From contig NZ_SMKX01000022.1 of the NCBI RefSeq assembly GCF_004349055.1, forward strand, positions 22,137 to 86,136: DNA of 64,000 nucleotides, read 5' to 3'. The notes below the pieces were generated by a model, which saw only the letters and a list, made by a program, of their open reading frames with translations, did not search any database and was not told the origin of the DNA. The position numbers and the translations under genes were made by a program. This document shows positions 19,829 through 28,389 of this stretch, piece by piece. Each line of letters starts with the position of its first letter. The stretch's first letter is position 1. Source of the DNA: Kribbella antibiotica (GTDB lineage Bacteria; Actinomycetota; Actinomycetes; Propionibacteriales; Kribbellaceae).

Positions 19829-20701
19829 TCAGCGGACGATCGCGACCGGGCATCGGGCGTGCTGGAGGACGCTCAGGCTGACGGAGCCGAGGAGGAGGCT
19901 GGCGAAGCCGTCGCGGCCTCGTGAACCGACGACCAGCAGCTCGGCGTTTTCGGCTGCGAGTACCAGCGCCTGGGAGGGGTGGCCGCTCATCAGCCGTACT
20001 TCGAGTTCGACGTCTGGGTAGTCGGTCTCGGCGCCTGCCAGCGACTCCGCCACGAGCAGCCGGTCTTCGTTCGCGATGTCGGCCGGATCGAAGACGAGCA
20101 GTCCGAGTCCGCCGCTGAAGGTGGGTGCCGGATGCGGCGTCACGTTGACCGCCACCACCCGGGCACTCCGTGCCTCGGCCTGGTCGAACGCGAAGCCGAT
20201 TGCCTTGGCCGAGGTCTTCGAGCCGTCGACGCCGACAACGATCGTGGGCCTGTCTTGCGTCCTGGGGGCCGGGGCAGGGACCACGACGACCGGGCCGGCG
20301 GCGTGCGTGCCGACCTGGGTCACCACCGAACCGAGCAGGATGTCGGTCCAGCCACCGAGTCCACGGGAGCCGAGGACGCTCAGCCGGGCATGGAAGGATT
20401 CGTCGATCAGGGCTGAGGCGGTTGAGCCGTCGATCAGGACGGCGTCCACTGTGAGTGGGGGGTGCTGCAGGCGGATGTCGTTGGCCAGAAGGTCCAGCGC
20501 TGCCTCTTGGACTCGACGCACATCGGCGATCGGCTCCGAGTCCGCAGTGGGGTAGCCCATCGGGCCGGGCTCGAAAACCCTCACGATACGTAGCGGTGCG
20601 AGCTGCCGAACAGCCTCCGCCGTTGCCCAGCGCAACGCGGCGCTGCTCCCGGGAGAGCCGTCGTAGCAGGCGACAACAGGGTCGATCGTTTTCAGTGACA
20701 T
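19829..20701 (-). CDS. Universal stress protein, two intact ATP-binding USP domains
   Basis: A 290-residue cytosolic protein. Both domains keep the ATP signature (GSRGLGGWTDILLGSVV near 110-126; GSRGRDGFASLLLGSVS near 260-276). Domain 2 starts IVVGVDGSKTSAKAIGFA. GAGGAGA precedes the ATG at 20701. It lies 43 bp upstream of the P-type ATPase gene. This USP/pump pairing also occurs in mycobacteria (Rv1996-ctpF), which supports the dormancy-island interpretation. Confidence 0.9.
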   Translation of the reverse strand: MSLKTIDPVVACYDGSPGSSAALRWATAEAVRQLAPLRIVRVFEPGPMGYPTADSEPIADVRRVQEAALDLLANDIRLQHPPLTVDAVLIDGSTASALIDESFHARLSVLGSRGLGGWTDILLGSVVTQVGTHAAGPVVVVPAPAPRTQDRPTIVVGVDGSKTSAKAIGFAFDQAEARSARVVAVNVTPHPAPTFSGGLGLLVFDPADIANEDRLLVAESLAGAETDYPDVELEVRLMSGHPSQALVLAAENAELLVVGSRGRDGFASLLLGSVSLSVLQHARCPVAIVR

Positions 20702-20743
20702 GAGGTCTCCTCGAGCAATTGACAGTTCGGGGTGGCCACGCTC

Positions 20744-21214
20744 TCAGCCTTCGCGAGGACGGGTGGTTCTGGCTGTGGGCGGAGTTACGACCACGCTGCG
20801 GTGGATCTCCTCGGTCAGCGTGTGGATCGCGCGGGTGAGCCCGGTGTTCTCCTTGAGCTCTTGCTCCTGCTCCACGAAGTCGTGGTCGGCCTTGGCGTGC
20901 TGGAAGGCTGCTTGCCGGTTCTGGCCGATCATCACGAAGGCCGACAAGAAGATTGCCTCGAGGGAAACCACCAGGGTGAGCTTCGGCCACGGCTGTGACT
21001 CGATCAGTAGCATCCAGACCGCGAATCCCACTGCATGGAGATAGACGAACGGCATCGACCCGGCAAAGGCTGTGATCCGGTCGGCCAACCGGGCCTGGAG
21101 GTTGGCGGAGCGGGCGCGCTGGTGTGCCAGGACGACCGGATGGTGAAGCGGAAGGTCGCGGAGGATCTCCGGGAGATTGACTTTGGTGAGTACCGGCCGG
21201 CCGTTAGCTTTCAT
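20744..21214 (-). CDS. DUF1003 family membrane protein
   Basis: A 156-residue protein with the DUF1003 core: RITAFAGSMPFVYLHAVGFAVWM, a second helix (LTLVVSLEAIFLSAFVMIGQ), then a charged coiled region (HDFVEQEQELKENTG). It predicts two membrane helices in an inner-membrane protein of unknown biochemical role. I use the ATG at 21214, which overlaps the end of the split-barrel gene by 11 bases, instead of the upstream in-frame codon. Confidence 0.8.
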   Translation of the reverse strand: MKANGRPVLTKVNLPEILRDLPLHHPVVLAHQRARSANLQARLADRITAFAGSMPFVYLHAVGFAVWMLLIESQPWPKLTLVVSLEAIFLSAFVMIGQNRQAAFQHAKADHDFVEQEQELKENTGLTRAIHTLTEEIHRSVVVTPPTARTTRPREG

Positions 21215-21743
21215 CGCGCTGTCCGTTTCGATCGCCAAGCAGAGCATCGTCGCCTGGCGGCGGCCAGATCATGACCCGGCGGCCGCGGAGCGATTCGACG
21301 GTGAGCCGGATGAAATGGGGCCACCGGCCGGGCACCCAGGAGCGGGCCGGAAGGTCTAGGGACACGTCGGTCGTCTCGGCGTCGGTCAGGCGGGAGAGGT
21401 GCCCGACGACGGTCACGGTCCAGCCGGTCTGGCTGACGGCGTCGATCGAGTCGGTTTCGAAGGCAACGATGTCGCCGCGTTCCGCGGCCCGGTACTTGTC
21501 GCCGTCCGCGGTGCAGAACACCACCGTTTCGCCGTCGATGGTGAAGTTGACCGGTCGGACGGTCGGCAGGCCGCCCTCGGTGAAGACGATGCGGCCGATC
21601 GGTACGGTCTGCATCAGCTTGAGGCAGTCGGCCGCGTCGAGGATCTCCAGACCGGCATGGTCGAATCGCTGCGCAGAGCGCTGTGGTGCCTTCATGGAAT
21701 GGTCCCGCCGGCGGGAAGATCCAGCGGTTGCATCGGTCGTCAT
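21204..21743 (-). CDS. Pyridoxamine 5'-phosphate oxidase-like FMN-binding split-barrel protein
   Basis: About 179 residues with a split-barrel core: LKLMQTVPIGRIVFTEGG, then LPTVRPVNFTIDGETVVFCT, followed by a basic pair around ADGDKYRAA that usually contacts flavin phosphate. Proteins of this size in actinobacteria bind FMN or F420 and reduce small molecules; several are dormancy-regulon members. The start is uncertain: GTG 21758, ATG 21752 and ATG 21743 are all in frame and none has a strong ribosome site, so I chose 21743 for spacing. It heads a minus-strand run: split-barrel, DUF1003, USP, P-type ATPase. Confidence 0.8.
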   Translation of the reverse strand: MTTDATAGSSRRRDHSMKAPQRSAQRFDHAGLEILDAADCLKLMQTVPIGRIVFTEGGLPTVRPVNFTIDGETVVFCTADGDKYRAAERGDIVAFETDSIDAVSQTGWTVTVVGHLSRLTDAETTDVSLDLPARSWVPGRWPHFIRLTVESLRGRRVMIWPPPGDDALLGDRNGQRDES

Positions 21744-21833
21744 CGCGCTCATTTCCACCGTCGGAGGAGTTGTCTACCTCCATGGAAGCGCTCCGGTACT
21801 GCCGCGTGGCAGTGCCGGACTACCCCAGCACGA

Positions 21834-21847
21834 GGGCCATTGGGCCC
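21834..21847 (-). promoter_or_regulatory. DosR-like box upstream of the split-barrel/DUF1003/USP/ATPase operon
   Basis: GGGCCATTGGGCCC matches 10 of 12 consensus positions and has symmetric ends GGGCC/GGCCC with a 4-nt spacer. It is about 75-105 bp upstream of the possible starts of the split-barrel gene. Confidence 0.5.
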
Positions 21848-21869
21848 ACGCGCCGGGGGCTGTCGGCCA

Positions 21870-22817
21870 CTAGCTGACGGTGACCCCGGCGGCTTCGAAG
21901 TCGTAGGTCTTGCCGCCGAACTGCAATGCATCGACTGCACCGGAGAAGGCGTAGTCGCGGCCCTTGCTGACGGTTGCCGTGAGCAGCTTGGCGTCGTCGC
22001 CGCCGTCATTGAGGTAGTCGAGCATCTCGGTCCAGGTGCAGCGGGCGCCGTTGATCGAGCACGCCGTACCGTCGAAGGCCGTACCGGACAGTCCCCAGTG
22101 CTTGGCAACGTCGGTGGAGGCGTTGAAGGCCGTCCACTGGTTGGCGGCGCCGTTGGCCGGTACGTAGACCAGCGACGAGTAGTTCGATGCCACGGCGGTC
22201 ACGTTGGGGTCGATCTCGAAGATGATGCTTGGCATGTTGTTGCCCAGGGCATTGTTCTCACCGGTGGTGTAAACCGAGAAGCCCACCGTGCCGAGGTCCT
22301 TCACGTTCCCGCCGGCGAAGTCGGCCTCGTTGCCGAAAGCCACCTTGTCGGTCGCGGAGGCGGTGTGCAGGTTGAGAGCGCCGTCACCGAGCGGCGGCTG
22401 GGTGGATGTCGTGGCGAGCTCGGCGTCGGCCGCGCCGATCACGTTGCGGTGCACCGTGCCCCAGTGCTTGAGGTACGCCGGGCCTGCCCTGTTCAGCTTG
22501 GTCTGGACCGCCGGGGCGAGGTCAGCCTCGGCCACTACGCCGTCCTTGAGCTTGGCCGAGGTGTCGACTCCGTTCGCCGGAACCGCAAGCATCTTGGCGA
22601 CGAACGCCTGCTGCAGGTCGCCCTCGCCGAGGCTGTAGTTGACCACCTGACTCTCGGAGACCGAGTTGCGGACCAGCGGATAGGTGACGGCCGTAGCAGT
22701 CTGGCCCGTGACGCCTGCGTCAGCGGTGCCACCGCCGAGTACCGAGATACCGACAGCGGTGACAACAAGCGTGCATGCGGATCCGGCCGCCACCAGGCGG
22801 TTCTTCGAGTTGGTCAT
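21870..22817 (-). CDS. Secreted protein of unknown function
   Basis: A 315-residue protein with a typical Sec signal peptide: basic N-terminus (MTNSKNR), hydrophobic core (CTLVVTAVGISVLGG) and an Ala-X-Ala type end near residue 34. The mature part is Ala/Asn/Thr/Asp-rich with many short beta-prone stretches and two cysteines near 245-253 (CSINGARC). I do not recognise the domain. AAGGGG precedes the ATG at 22817. The in-frame extension upstream (to 22892) runs through a tRNA-like sequence and is not used. Confidence 0.65.
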   Translation of the reverse strand: MTNSKNRLVAAGSACTLVVTAVGISVLGGGTADAGVTGQTATAVTYPLVRNSVSESQVVNYSLGEGDLQQAFVAKMLAVPANGVDTSAKLKDGVVAEADLAPAVQTKLNRAGPAYLKHWGTVHRNVIGAADAELATTSTQPPLGDGALNLHTASATDKVAFGNEADFAGGNVKDLGTVGFSVYTTGENNALGNNMPSIIFEIDPNVTAVASNYSSLVYVPANGAANQWTAFNASTDVAKHWGLSGTAFDGTACSINGARCTWTEMLDYLNDGGDDAKLLTATVSKGRDYAFSGAVDALQFGGKTYDFEAAGVTVS

Positions 22818-22854
22818 GATTCCCCTTGCTTCCACCCCGAGCGGGACGGAATTG

Positions 22855-22879
22855 TGGTGCCGCCAGGAGTCGAACCCGG
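22855..22879 (-). other. tRNA 3'-end-like sequence (T-arm plus CCA) in the leader of the secreted-protein gene
   Basis: On the minus strand CCGGG-TTCGACT-CCTGG forms a five-pair T-arm with a consensus-like T-loop, followed directly by CGGCACCA. The matching 5' acceptor strand (GGTGCCG), D-arm and anticodon arm are not found upstream, so it is not a complete tRNA. It may be a tRNA fragment left at an integration site, or chance. The rest of the surrounding gap (22818-23246) holds one DosR-like box, a CorA fragment and nothing else I can support. Confidence 0.35.
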
Positions 22880-22987
22880 CCCATTCCCACACACCCAGCC
22901 GCAGTCCACGGCGGCTACTGTCCGTGAACGTATAGGTCTTCGACAGTGCTGTGAACGGTCAGGCGGTCCGCAAAGGTCCTACTTCGT

Positions 22988-23001
22988 CCGGCAAAAGACC
23001 C
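22988..23001 (-). promoter_or_regulatory. Weak DosR-like site upstream of the secreted-protein gene
   Basis: The minus strand reads GGGTCTTTTGCCGG, matching 9 of 12 consensus positions. It is about 170 bp upstream of the start at 22817 on the same strand, rather far for direct activation. Confidence 0.3.
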
Positions 23002-23111
23002 TTTGACCAGATCACCGCAGTGGCCATGCAGGGCAGGTCGGTCTGTCCGTTGTGCGCGTAGACGATCTCGACGTGCCCGGCCAGGCCGCCGACGGTTGCT
23101 GCCGGCAACGG

Positions 23112-23219
23112 ATGGCGCCCGAATTGAAGACGCGCTACGGCTACTTCGTCGTACTCGGCGTCATGGCGGCCACCGCCATCGTTCTCTTCACAGTGCTCAA
23201 GCGCAAATATTGGCTGTGA
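23112..23219 (+). pseudogene. C-terminal fragment of a CorA-type magnesium transporter
   Basis: The frame encodes APELKTRYGYFVVLGVMAA, a helix, and KRKYWL before TGA. This is the last 30-odd residues of CorA: the PEL-x3-YGY loop after the GMN motif, the second transmembrane helix, and the KRKxWL tail. The preceding cytoplasmic domain and first helix are absent, so the gene has been lost except for its tail. It ends 27 bp before the stop of the convergent permease gene. Confidence 0.7.
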
Positions 23220-23246
23220 CGGCACTGCAGAGGGACCGCCGATGAG

Positions 23247-25226
23247 TCAGCCGACGTGGATGCCTGGTCTGCGGGCAGGGTCTGCTTCATGCTGGCGGAT
23301 GATTTCGCGGACGACGGGTGCGGTGTCGCCGCGGCCGAGGATGAGATAGCGCAGCAGGTGGCTGAGCGGGTTGCCTTCGGACCATTCGAAGTGGCAGTGC
23401 GGGAGGACGTCGGTCGTATCGCGCAGAGCGAGCAGGATGGCGGCGATGGCGTTCGGTACGGCGGGGCTGTCGGCGCGTAGAACGCGGTAGCCGTCGATCT
23501 CGACGCCGCGGACGCGGAGTACGTCGCTGAAGGTGGAGGGGTCGACGACGTCGATCTCGAGGAAGAGGATGTCGGTGCGGTGGGGGACCGGGTCGGCGTC
23601 GCGGACGTCGGCCTCCTTGGCGGCGTACTCCGCGGCGTCGCCGGCCTGGCGCTGATTGGCGATGATGTTGAGGATGCCGTCGCTGCGGATCGATTCGGTG
23701 ATGAAGCCGCGGGCCGCGTCATCGAACTCGATCCGGTCGGCGCGTAGTTCGGTGGTGCGGGCGACGCGGGAGATCAGTGAGACGGTGATGATGCCGGCGA
23801 TGAACAGGCCGGAGATGGCGATGCCGTCGGGCTTCTCAATGATGTTCTCGACCAGGGCGTAGAGCAGGATCAAGGTGAGAACGGTGAAGGCGATGCTCGC
23901 CTTACGCTGCCGCTTGCGTAGGGCCGAGATGGCGACGGCGACCGCGCCGGAGACCATCATGACCAGGATGCCGGTTGCGTAGGCGCCCGCCTGGGCGTCG
24001 ACGTCGGCGCCGAAGGCGATCGTGATCGCGATGCTGATCGCGGTGTAGACGAGCACGACCGGCCGGACGGCGCGGCCCCACTCGGGTGCCATCCCGTACG
24101 ACGGGAGGTAGCGCGGCACGATGTTGATCAGCCCGGCCATGGCCGAGGCGCCGGCGAACCAGAGGATGAGGACGCTGCTCAGGTCGTAGACGGTGCCGAA
24201 GGCTTCGCCGAGTTTCTCGTGTGCGAGGAAGGCCATCGCGCGTCCGTTGGCTTCGCCGCCGGGCTTGAACTCGTCGGCGGGGATCAGCACCGTGGTGATG
24301 AAGCTTGTCGCGAGCAGGTAGACGCTCATGATGAGTGCGGCGGCGGTGAGTAGTTTCTTGGTGTTGCGGATCCGGTCGGCCAGCCGCTGTTCTGCGGTCT
24401 CACCCTTCGCGGCGACCAACGGCATCATGCTGACGCCGGTCTCGAAGCCGGACATTCCCAGCACGAGCAGAGGGAACGCGATGATGGCCGGTCCGACGAC
24501 ACCTCCGAAGCCTTCCCGGCCGGCGGTCAGGGCGTCCACCCAGCTGTCGAACGCGCCGGGAACCGTCGCGACGTCGTACAGGCCGACTGCCACGATCGCG
24601 GCGTTGAGCACGAGGAACACACCGACCAGCGGGATCGCGACGCCGACGGCTTCGCTGAAGCCCATCAGGAACACACCGCCGAGGATCAGCAGCAGAACGA
24701 CGGTGATGATGACTTCCTGGCCGTGCAGGAAGTCCGGGGTGTAGGGGTTCTCGACCAGGTGCACGGTGGCGTCGGCCGACGACAGGGTGATGGTGATGAT
24801 CCATGAGGTCGCGACGAAGCCGAGCAGGACCAGGACGAACAGTTTGCCGCGCCAGAACGGCAGCAGGTTCTCCAGCATTGCGATCGAGCCCTGACCGTGC
24901 GGGCTCTCCTTGGCGACCCGCCGATACATCGGCAGCATGCCGAGCAGCGTCAGGGCAACGATCAGCAAAGTTGCCAGCGGCGACAATGCACCGGCCGCCA
25001 GGGCAGCGATGCCGGGCAGGTACGACAGGGTCGAGAAGTAGTCGACGCCGGTCAGACACATGACCTTCCACCACGATTGCGGCGTCGCGTGGTCCTCGCC
25101 GGCCTCGGGCCCGACCGGCTGCACCCGATGCTGCAGCAGCCAGCCGGTCACGCCGCGCGCACCCGTCGACTGATCATGCGGGCCTTTGACAGTGGCGGGT
25201 ACGGCGTACTCGTCTGGAGAGGTCAC
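23247..25226 (-). CDS. APC-superfamily amino acid/cation permease
   Basis: A 659-residue membrane protein. Residues 1-45 are a hydrophilic tail; about twelve helices follow, beginning at [20 protein letters not shown], which matches the first helix of APC permeases. A cytoplasmic domain of about 170 residues closes the protein (from [15 protein letters not shown]), a layout also seen in KUP-like and actinobacterial APC permeases. The transported solute is unknown. It uses a GTG start at 25226 with only a weak ribosome site. Confidence 0.8.
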   Translation of the reverse strand: MTSPDEYAVPATVKGPHDQSTGARGVTGWLLQHRVQPVGPEAGEDHATPQSWWKVMCLTGVDYFSTLSYLPGIAALAAGALSPLATLLIVALTLLGMLPMYRRVAKESPHGQGSIAMLENLLPFWRGKLFVLVLLGFVATSWIITITLSSADATVHLVENPYTPDFLHGQEVIITVVLLLILGGVFLMGFSEAVGVAIPLVGVFLVLNAAIVAVGLYDVATVPGAFDSWVDALTAGREGFGGVVGPAIIAFPLLVLGMSGFETGVSMMPLVAAKGETAEQRLADRIRNTKKLLTAAALIMSVYLLATSFITTVLIPADEFKPGGEANGRAMAFLAHEKLGEAFGTVYDLSSVLILWFAGASAMAGLINIVPRYLPSYGMAPEWGRAVRPVVLVYTAISIAITIAFGADVDAQAGAYATGILVMMVSGAVAVAISALRKRQRKASIAFTVLTLILLYALVENIIEKPDGIAISGLFIAGIITVSLISRVARTTELRADRIEFDDAARGFITESIRSDGILNIIANQRQAGDAAEYAAKEADVRDADPVPHRTDILFLEIDVVDPSTFSDVLRVRGVEIDGYRVLRADSPAVPNAIAAILLALRDTTDVLPHCHFEWSEGNPLSHLLRYLILGRGDTAPVVREIIRQHEADPARRPGIHVG

Positions 25227-25356
25227 GCGCGTCAGAATGCCCGATCCGCCGGGGATCCCGTAATCGGTGTTAGAGCCTTGTGAGAATCGCCGAACGGGGC
25301 CAGCGAATCAACGCATCTGAGCCGGTCAGCAGCGGAAAATGTCCGCCCCTGCGCCG

Positions 25357-28191
25357 CTACGCGGTTGTGTACCGGATGACGTCGTTGCGGAGGACGGTGC
25401 CGGAGATCTTCACGATGCGCAGGGTGTGGTCCGTGTTGCTGAGGCCGGATCGGGTGAACACGCTTTGCAGGGTGCCGCGGGACGCGTTCTGCAGGTTCAC
25501 TCGCTGGATGAGGACGTTGTCGACGTACACGTCGGCTTCGCCTTGGTCGGGGGCTACGGCCGTGAGCCAGGTGATGCTGGTTCCCTTGAAGGTGAATTCG
25601 AGGGATGCGCCGTTCGCGGTCGCTGCGTGGATGTCGTTGCGGTAGTCGCTTCTGAAGGTGAAGGCCAGGCTGCTGTAGCCGATGGGTTGGGCCGCGAGAT
25701 TGCTCTTCTTGATCGTGACCACCGCACCGGACGTGGTGTAGTCGGTGCCGTTGACCAGCGTCGTGCCGCCTCGCTGGATGGAGGTCAGGTCGGTTGCCGG
25801 CCGGCCGAGCTGTACGACAGCGTCCGCTTGAGCGGATGTCTTCTTGTCGAAGACCGCGGTGTCCGGCGTAAGAAGGCTCGGTTGTCGTACGTCGATTCGG
25901 TCGACCAGCATGAACTGGCCGGACTTCTTGACCCCGCGGATTGTGTGCGTGCCGTTCGCCAGTCCGGAGATGCTGTAGACGACCTGCTGGGCGCCACGGC
26001 CGCTGGCCTGGCTGGCGTTGACGGTCTGCTTGAAGATGCCGTCGATGTAGATGTCGACCTCGCCTTGTGACGCATGCGTCTCGGTCACGTAGTCGACGCC
26101 CGTTCCGATGAAGGTCGAGCTGAAAGCGTCGCCGTTCGCTTCGGCGTACTGGACATCGTCGCGGTAGTCGCCGAAGCCGCGGCCGGTGCTGTTGCCCCAC
26201 GAGCCGGTGTAGGTGATCTGCGCGTCGTTGTTGTTGAGTGAGATGGTGCGAACGCCGCCCGGCGTGCGGACGTTGAACTTGTCGAGCAGCATGAACTGGC
26301 CCGTCTTCTTCACGCCCCGGATCGTGTGGATCCCGTTGGCGAGGCCGGAGATGCTGTAAGCAACCTGCTGCGCGCCACGACCGCTGGCTTGGTATGTGCT
26401 CACGGTCTGTTTGAAGACGCCGTCGACGTAGATGTCCACGTCACCTTGTGACGCGTGCTTCTCGGTCACGTAGTCGACGCCGGTTCCGGTGAAGGTATAC
26501 GAGAAAGCGTCGCCGTTCGTCTGCGCGTACTGGACGTCGTCCTGGTAGTCGCCGAGTCCGCGGCTCCAACTACGGCTCCACGTGCCGGTGTAGTTGATGG
26601 CCGGGTTGTCGTTGTTCACCTCGGTGGTACGGACGCCGGCCGCGGGCGCCGTACCGCCTGCCGTGGTGTCCACGGTCGTGACAGCCAGCGAGTCCGTGAT
26701 CGTCGTGACCTCGCGGCCACCGTTGCGCGGCCAGGTTCCGGCGTACGCGACCCGCTGGTCGTCGTCGTTCACGCTGATCGTTGAGCCTGGCTGCGGTGTC
26801 ACCTTCAGGAGCCGTACGCCGTGCGCAGGCACCGCGGTCGCCGTGAACCCTGACGCGAAGCTGCCGAGATCCTGCTTGGCCCACAGATCACGCACCTGCG
26901 CTCCACCGGCCAGACCGAGGTCGGACCAGTTCGCGGTCACCGTGGACTGTGAACCGCCGAGGTTGTACAGGGCAACGGTGTAGCTGCTGTCCGCGTTGAG
27001 CGAGTACCAGACCTGCTGGTCGGTCGCGGTCGACACCGGCTGTGCTGGGCGGCCTGCCTGGTTGACCGCGATCACTTCGGTGTTCGTCAGCAGGCTCAGG
27101 CCGAACTGATCGAGCTGCGTGAGGTCGTTGCCGACGTAGAACGGTGCCGCCGACACAGCCCAAAGCGTCGCCGCCGTCCGCCGCTCGTCCTGGGTCAGGC
27201 CGTCCATCGCGCCATTGCCCACGTTGAGTGAGTCGAGGTCGTTCCAGCCGCCGGGGCCGCCGTGCCGCCACCAATCGGCGAGCTTTGGGAACAGTCTGCT
27301 GATGTTCGGCCAGGCGGTGAGTGCCTGCCCGGGGCAGTAGCACTCGACGTCCCAGTCGATCCGCCAGCCGTTCGCGTACTGCTTCCAGTAGTCGGCGTAG
27401 TTGATGTCGAGCGCCCAGGACAGTTCGAACCAGATCCCGTGCGGGGTCAGCGCCTGCGACCAGCCGGCCACCTCGGCGCGCGCGTCGAGCGAGAGGTCGT
27501 TGTGCCCGGAGCCTGGCGTGACGCTGTCGAACTTGAGGAAGTCGATGCCCCACTGGGCGTACAGATCAGCGATCGAGTTGAGGTAGTACTGCGCGCAGGG
27601 CTTGGCCATGTCGAGGCGATGCCCGAAGCCCCAGTAGTCAGCCTGCTGCAACGGCTGGAGTGCGAGGTCACCAGTCCGGCACTCGGGATGTCCGAAGACC
27701 GGGAGGTTCGCCTGTCGGAGGGCGGGCGAGATGCCAGGGATGCTGTAGATCCCGACCTTCTGGCCGTTGGCGTGGATGTAGTCGATGACTTCCTGGAACC
27801 CGTTCGGGAACAGCGTTGTGCTGGGCTTCGGGCGGCCGTAGGCGTCGACACCGTCGTTCCAGCCGGCATCGATGTTGATGTACTTGTACCCGTACGGCTG
27901 CAGCTTCTGGTGCATCGCATCGGACTGCGCTTTGAGCTGTGCAGCGTTGATCCACGTCCCGCCACTGGGGGAGTAGACCTGCATGCTGTAACTGCTCCAA
28001 CCCATGTACGGCGTTCGCGCGGCCTCGCCGGCGGGTCCTGTCAGCGGCTGCACAAGCGCGACGGTTGCGGCTGTCGCCGTACGGGCCTGTGCAGCGACCG
28101 AGGTCGACGACAGTCCTAGCGGGATGAGCGCGGCAACCACCAGCGCGGCCACAGACCCACGCAGGCGTCTGTGTCCAGGGGAAATGGGCAT
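25357..28191 (-). CDS. Secreted GH27 glycosidase with repeated C-terminal modules
   Basis: A 944-residue exported enzyme. Signal peptide is at 1-34. The GH27 barrel is at about 60-385: TPYMGWSSYSM, YKYINIDAGW, and the nucleophile loop GIDFLKFDSV with Asp222. A C-terminal beta domain runs to about 465. Then come a truncated module (474-510), two near-identical modules of about 115 residues (526-644 and 652-771), an X2-type Ig-like domain (778-862) and a divergent final module. GH27 enzymes are retaining alpha-galactosidases, or beta-L-arabinopyranosidases and isomaltodextranases, so the exact substrate is open. It likely attacks plant or microbial polysaccharide outside the cell. Confidence 0.88.
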   Translation of the reverse strand: MPISPGHRRLRGSVAALVVAALIPLGLSSTSVAAQARTATAATVALVQPLTGPAGEAARTPYMGWSSYSMQVYSPSGGTWINAAQLKAQSDAMHQKLQPYGYKYINIDAGWNDGVDAYGRPKPSTTLFPNGFQEVIDYIHANGQKVGIYSIPGISPALRQANLPVFGHPECRTGDLALQPLQQADYWGFGHRLDMAKPCAQYYLNSIADLYAQWGIDFLKFDSVTPGSGHNDLSLDARAEVAGWSQALTPHGIWFELSWALDINYADYWKQYANGWRIDWDVECYCPGQALTAWPNISRLFPKLADWWRHGGPGGWNDLDSLNVGNGAMDGLTQDERRTAATLWAVSAAPFYVGNDLTQLDQFGLSLLTNTEVIAVNQAGRPAQPVSTATDQQVWYSLNADSSYTVALYNLGGSQSTVTANWSDLGLAGGAQVRDLWAKQDLGSFASGFTATAVPAHGVRLLKVTPQPGSTISVNDDDQRVAYAGTWPRNGGREVTTITDSLAVTTVDTTAGGTAPAAGVRTTEVNNDNPAINYTGTWSRSWSRGLGDYQDDVQYAQTNGDAFSYTFTGTGVDYVTEKHASQGDVDIYVDGVFKQTVSTYQASGRGAQQVAYSISGLANGIHTIRGVKKTGQFMLLDKFNVRTPGGVRTISLNNNDAQITYTGSWGNSTGRGFGDYRDDVQYAEANGDAFSSTFIGTGVDYVTETHASQGEVDIYIDGIFKQTVNASQASGRGAQQVVYSISGLANGTHTIRGVKKSGQFMLVDRIDVRQPSLLTPDTAVFDKKTSAQADAVVQLGRPATDLTSIQRGGTTLVNGTDYTTSGAVVTIKKSNLAAQPIGYSSLAFTFRSDYRNDIHAATANGASLEFTFKGTSITWLTAVAPDQGEADVYVDNVLIQRVNLQNASRGTLQSVFTRSGLSNTDHTLRIVKISGTVLRNDVIRYTTA
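25879..26616 (-). repeat. Tandem duplication inside the GH27 gene
   Basis: Two direct copies of about 360 bp (26260-26616 and 25879-26238) encode the duplicated modules. Shared protein segments include DDVQYA, GTGVDYVTE, HASQG and ASGRGAQQV. The DNA is clearly still similar, pointing to a fairly recent duplication. Confidence 0.75.
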
Positions 28192-28389
28192 GGCGGAGTG
28201 ACCTTTCTGTTAATTCACGGAGTTCAGAAAGTGTGCACTTCGCCGCGCGGCGTGGCTATGGCTCGCGCAGATCTGGCGAATCCGCTCGACTTCGGCTCTG
28301 TCCCGGGTGAGCATGTGCGCACGAGTCGCACCGCGCCGCCTGACAGGCAGCCCGCCGCCCGCGGTGCGACAGAGTGGGGGTACGCCGAA

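Noticed and set aside
22967..22980. AGGACCTTTGCGGA (minus strand) as a DosR-like box
   Set aside because: It matches only 7 of 12 consensus positions, below the cutoff used for reporting.
22959..23225. An 88-codon minus-strand frame over the CorA fragment
   Set aside because: Overlaps the CorA relic and has no ribosome site or recognised domain.
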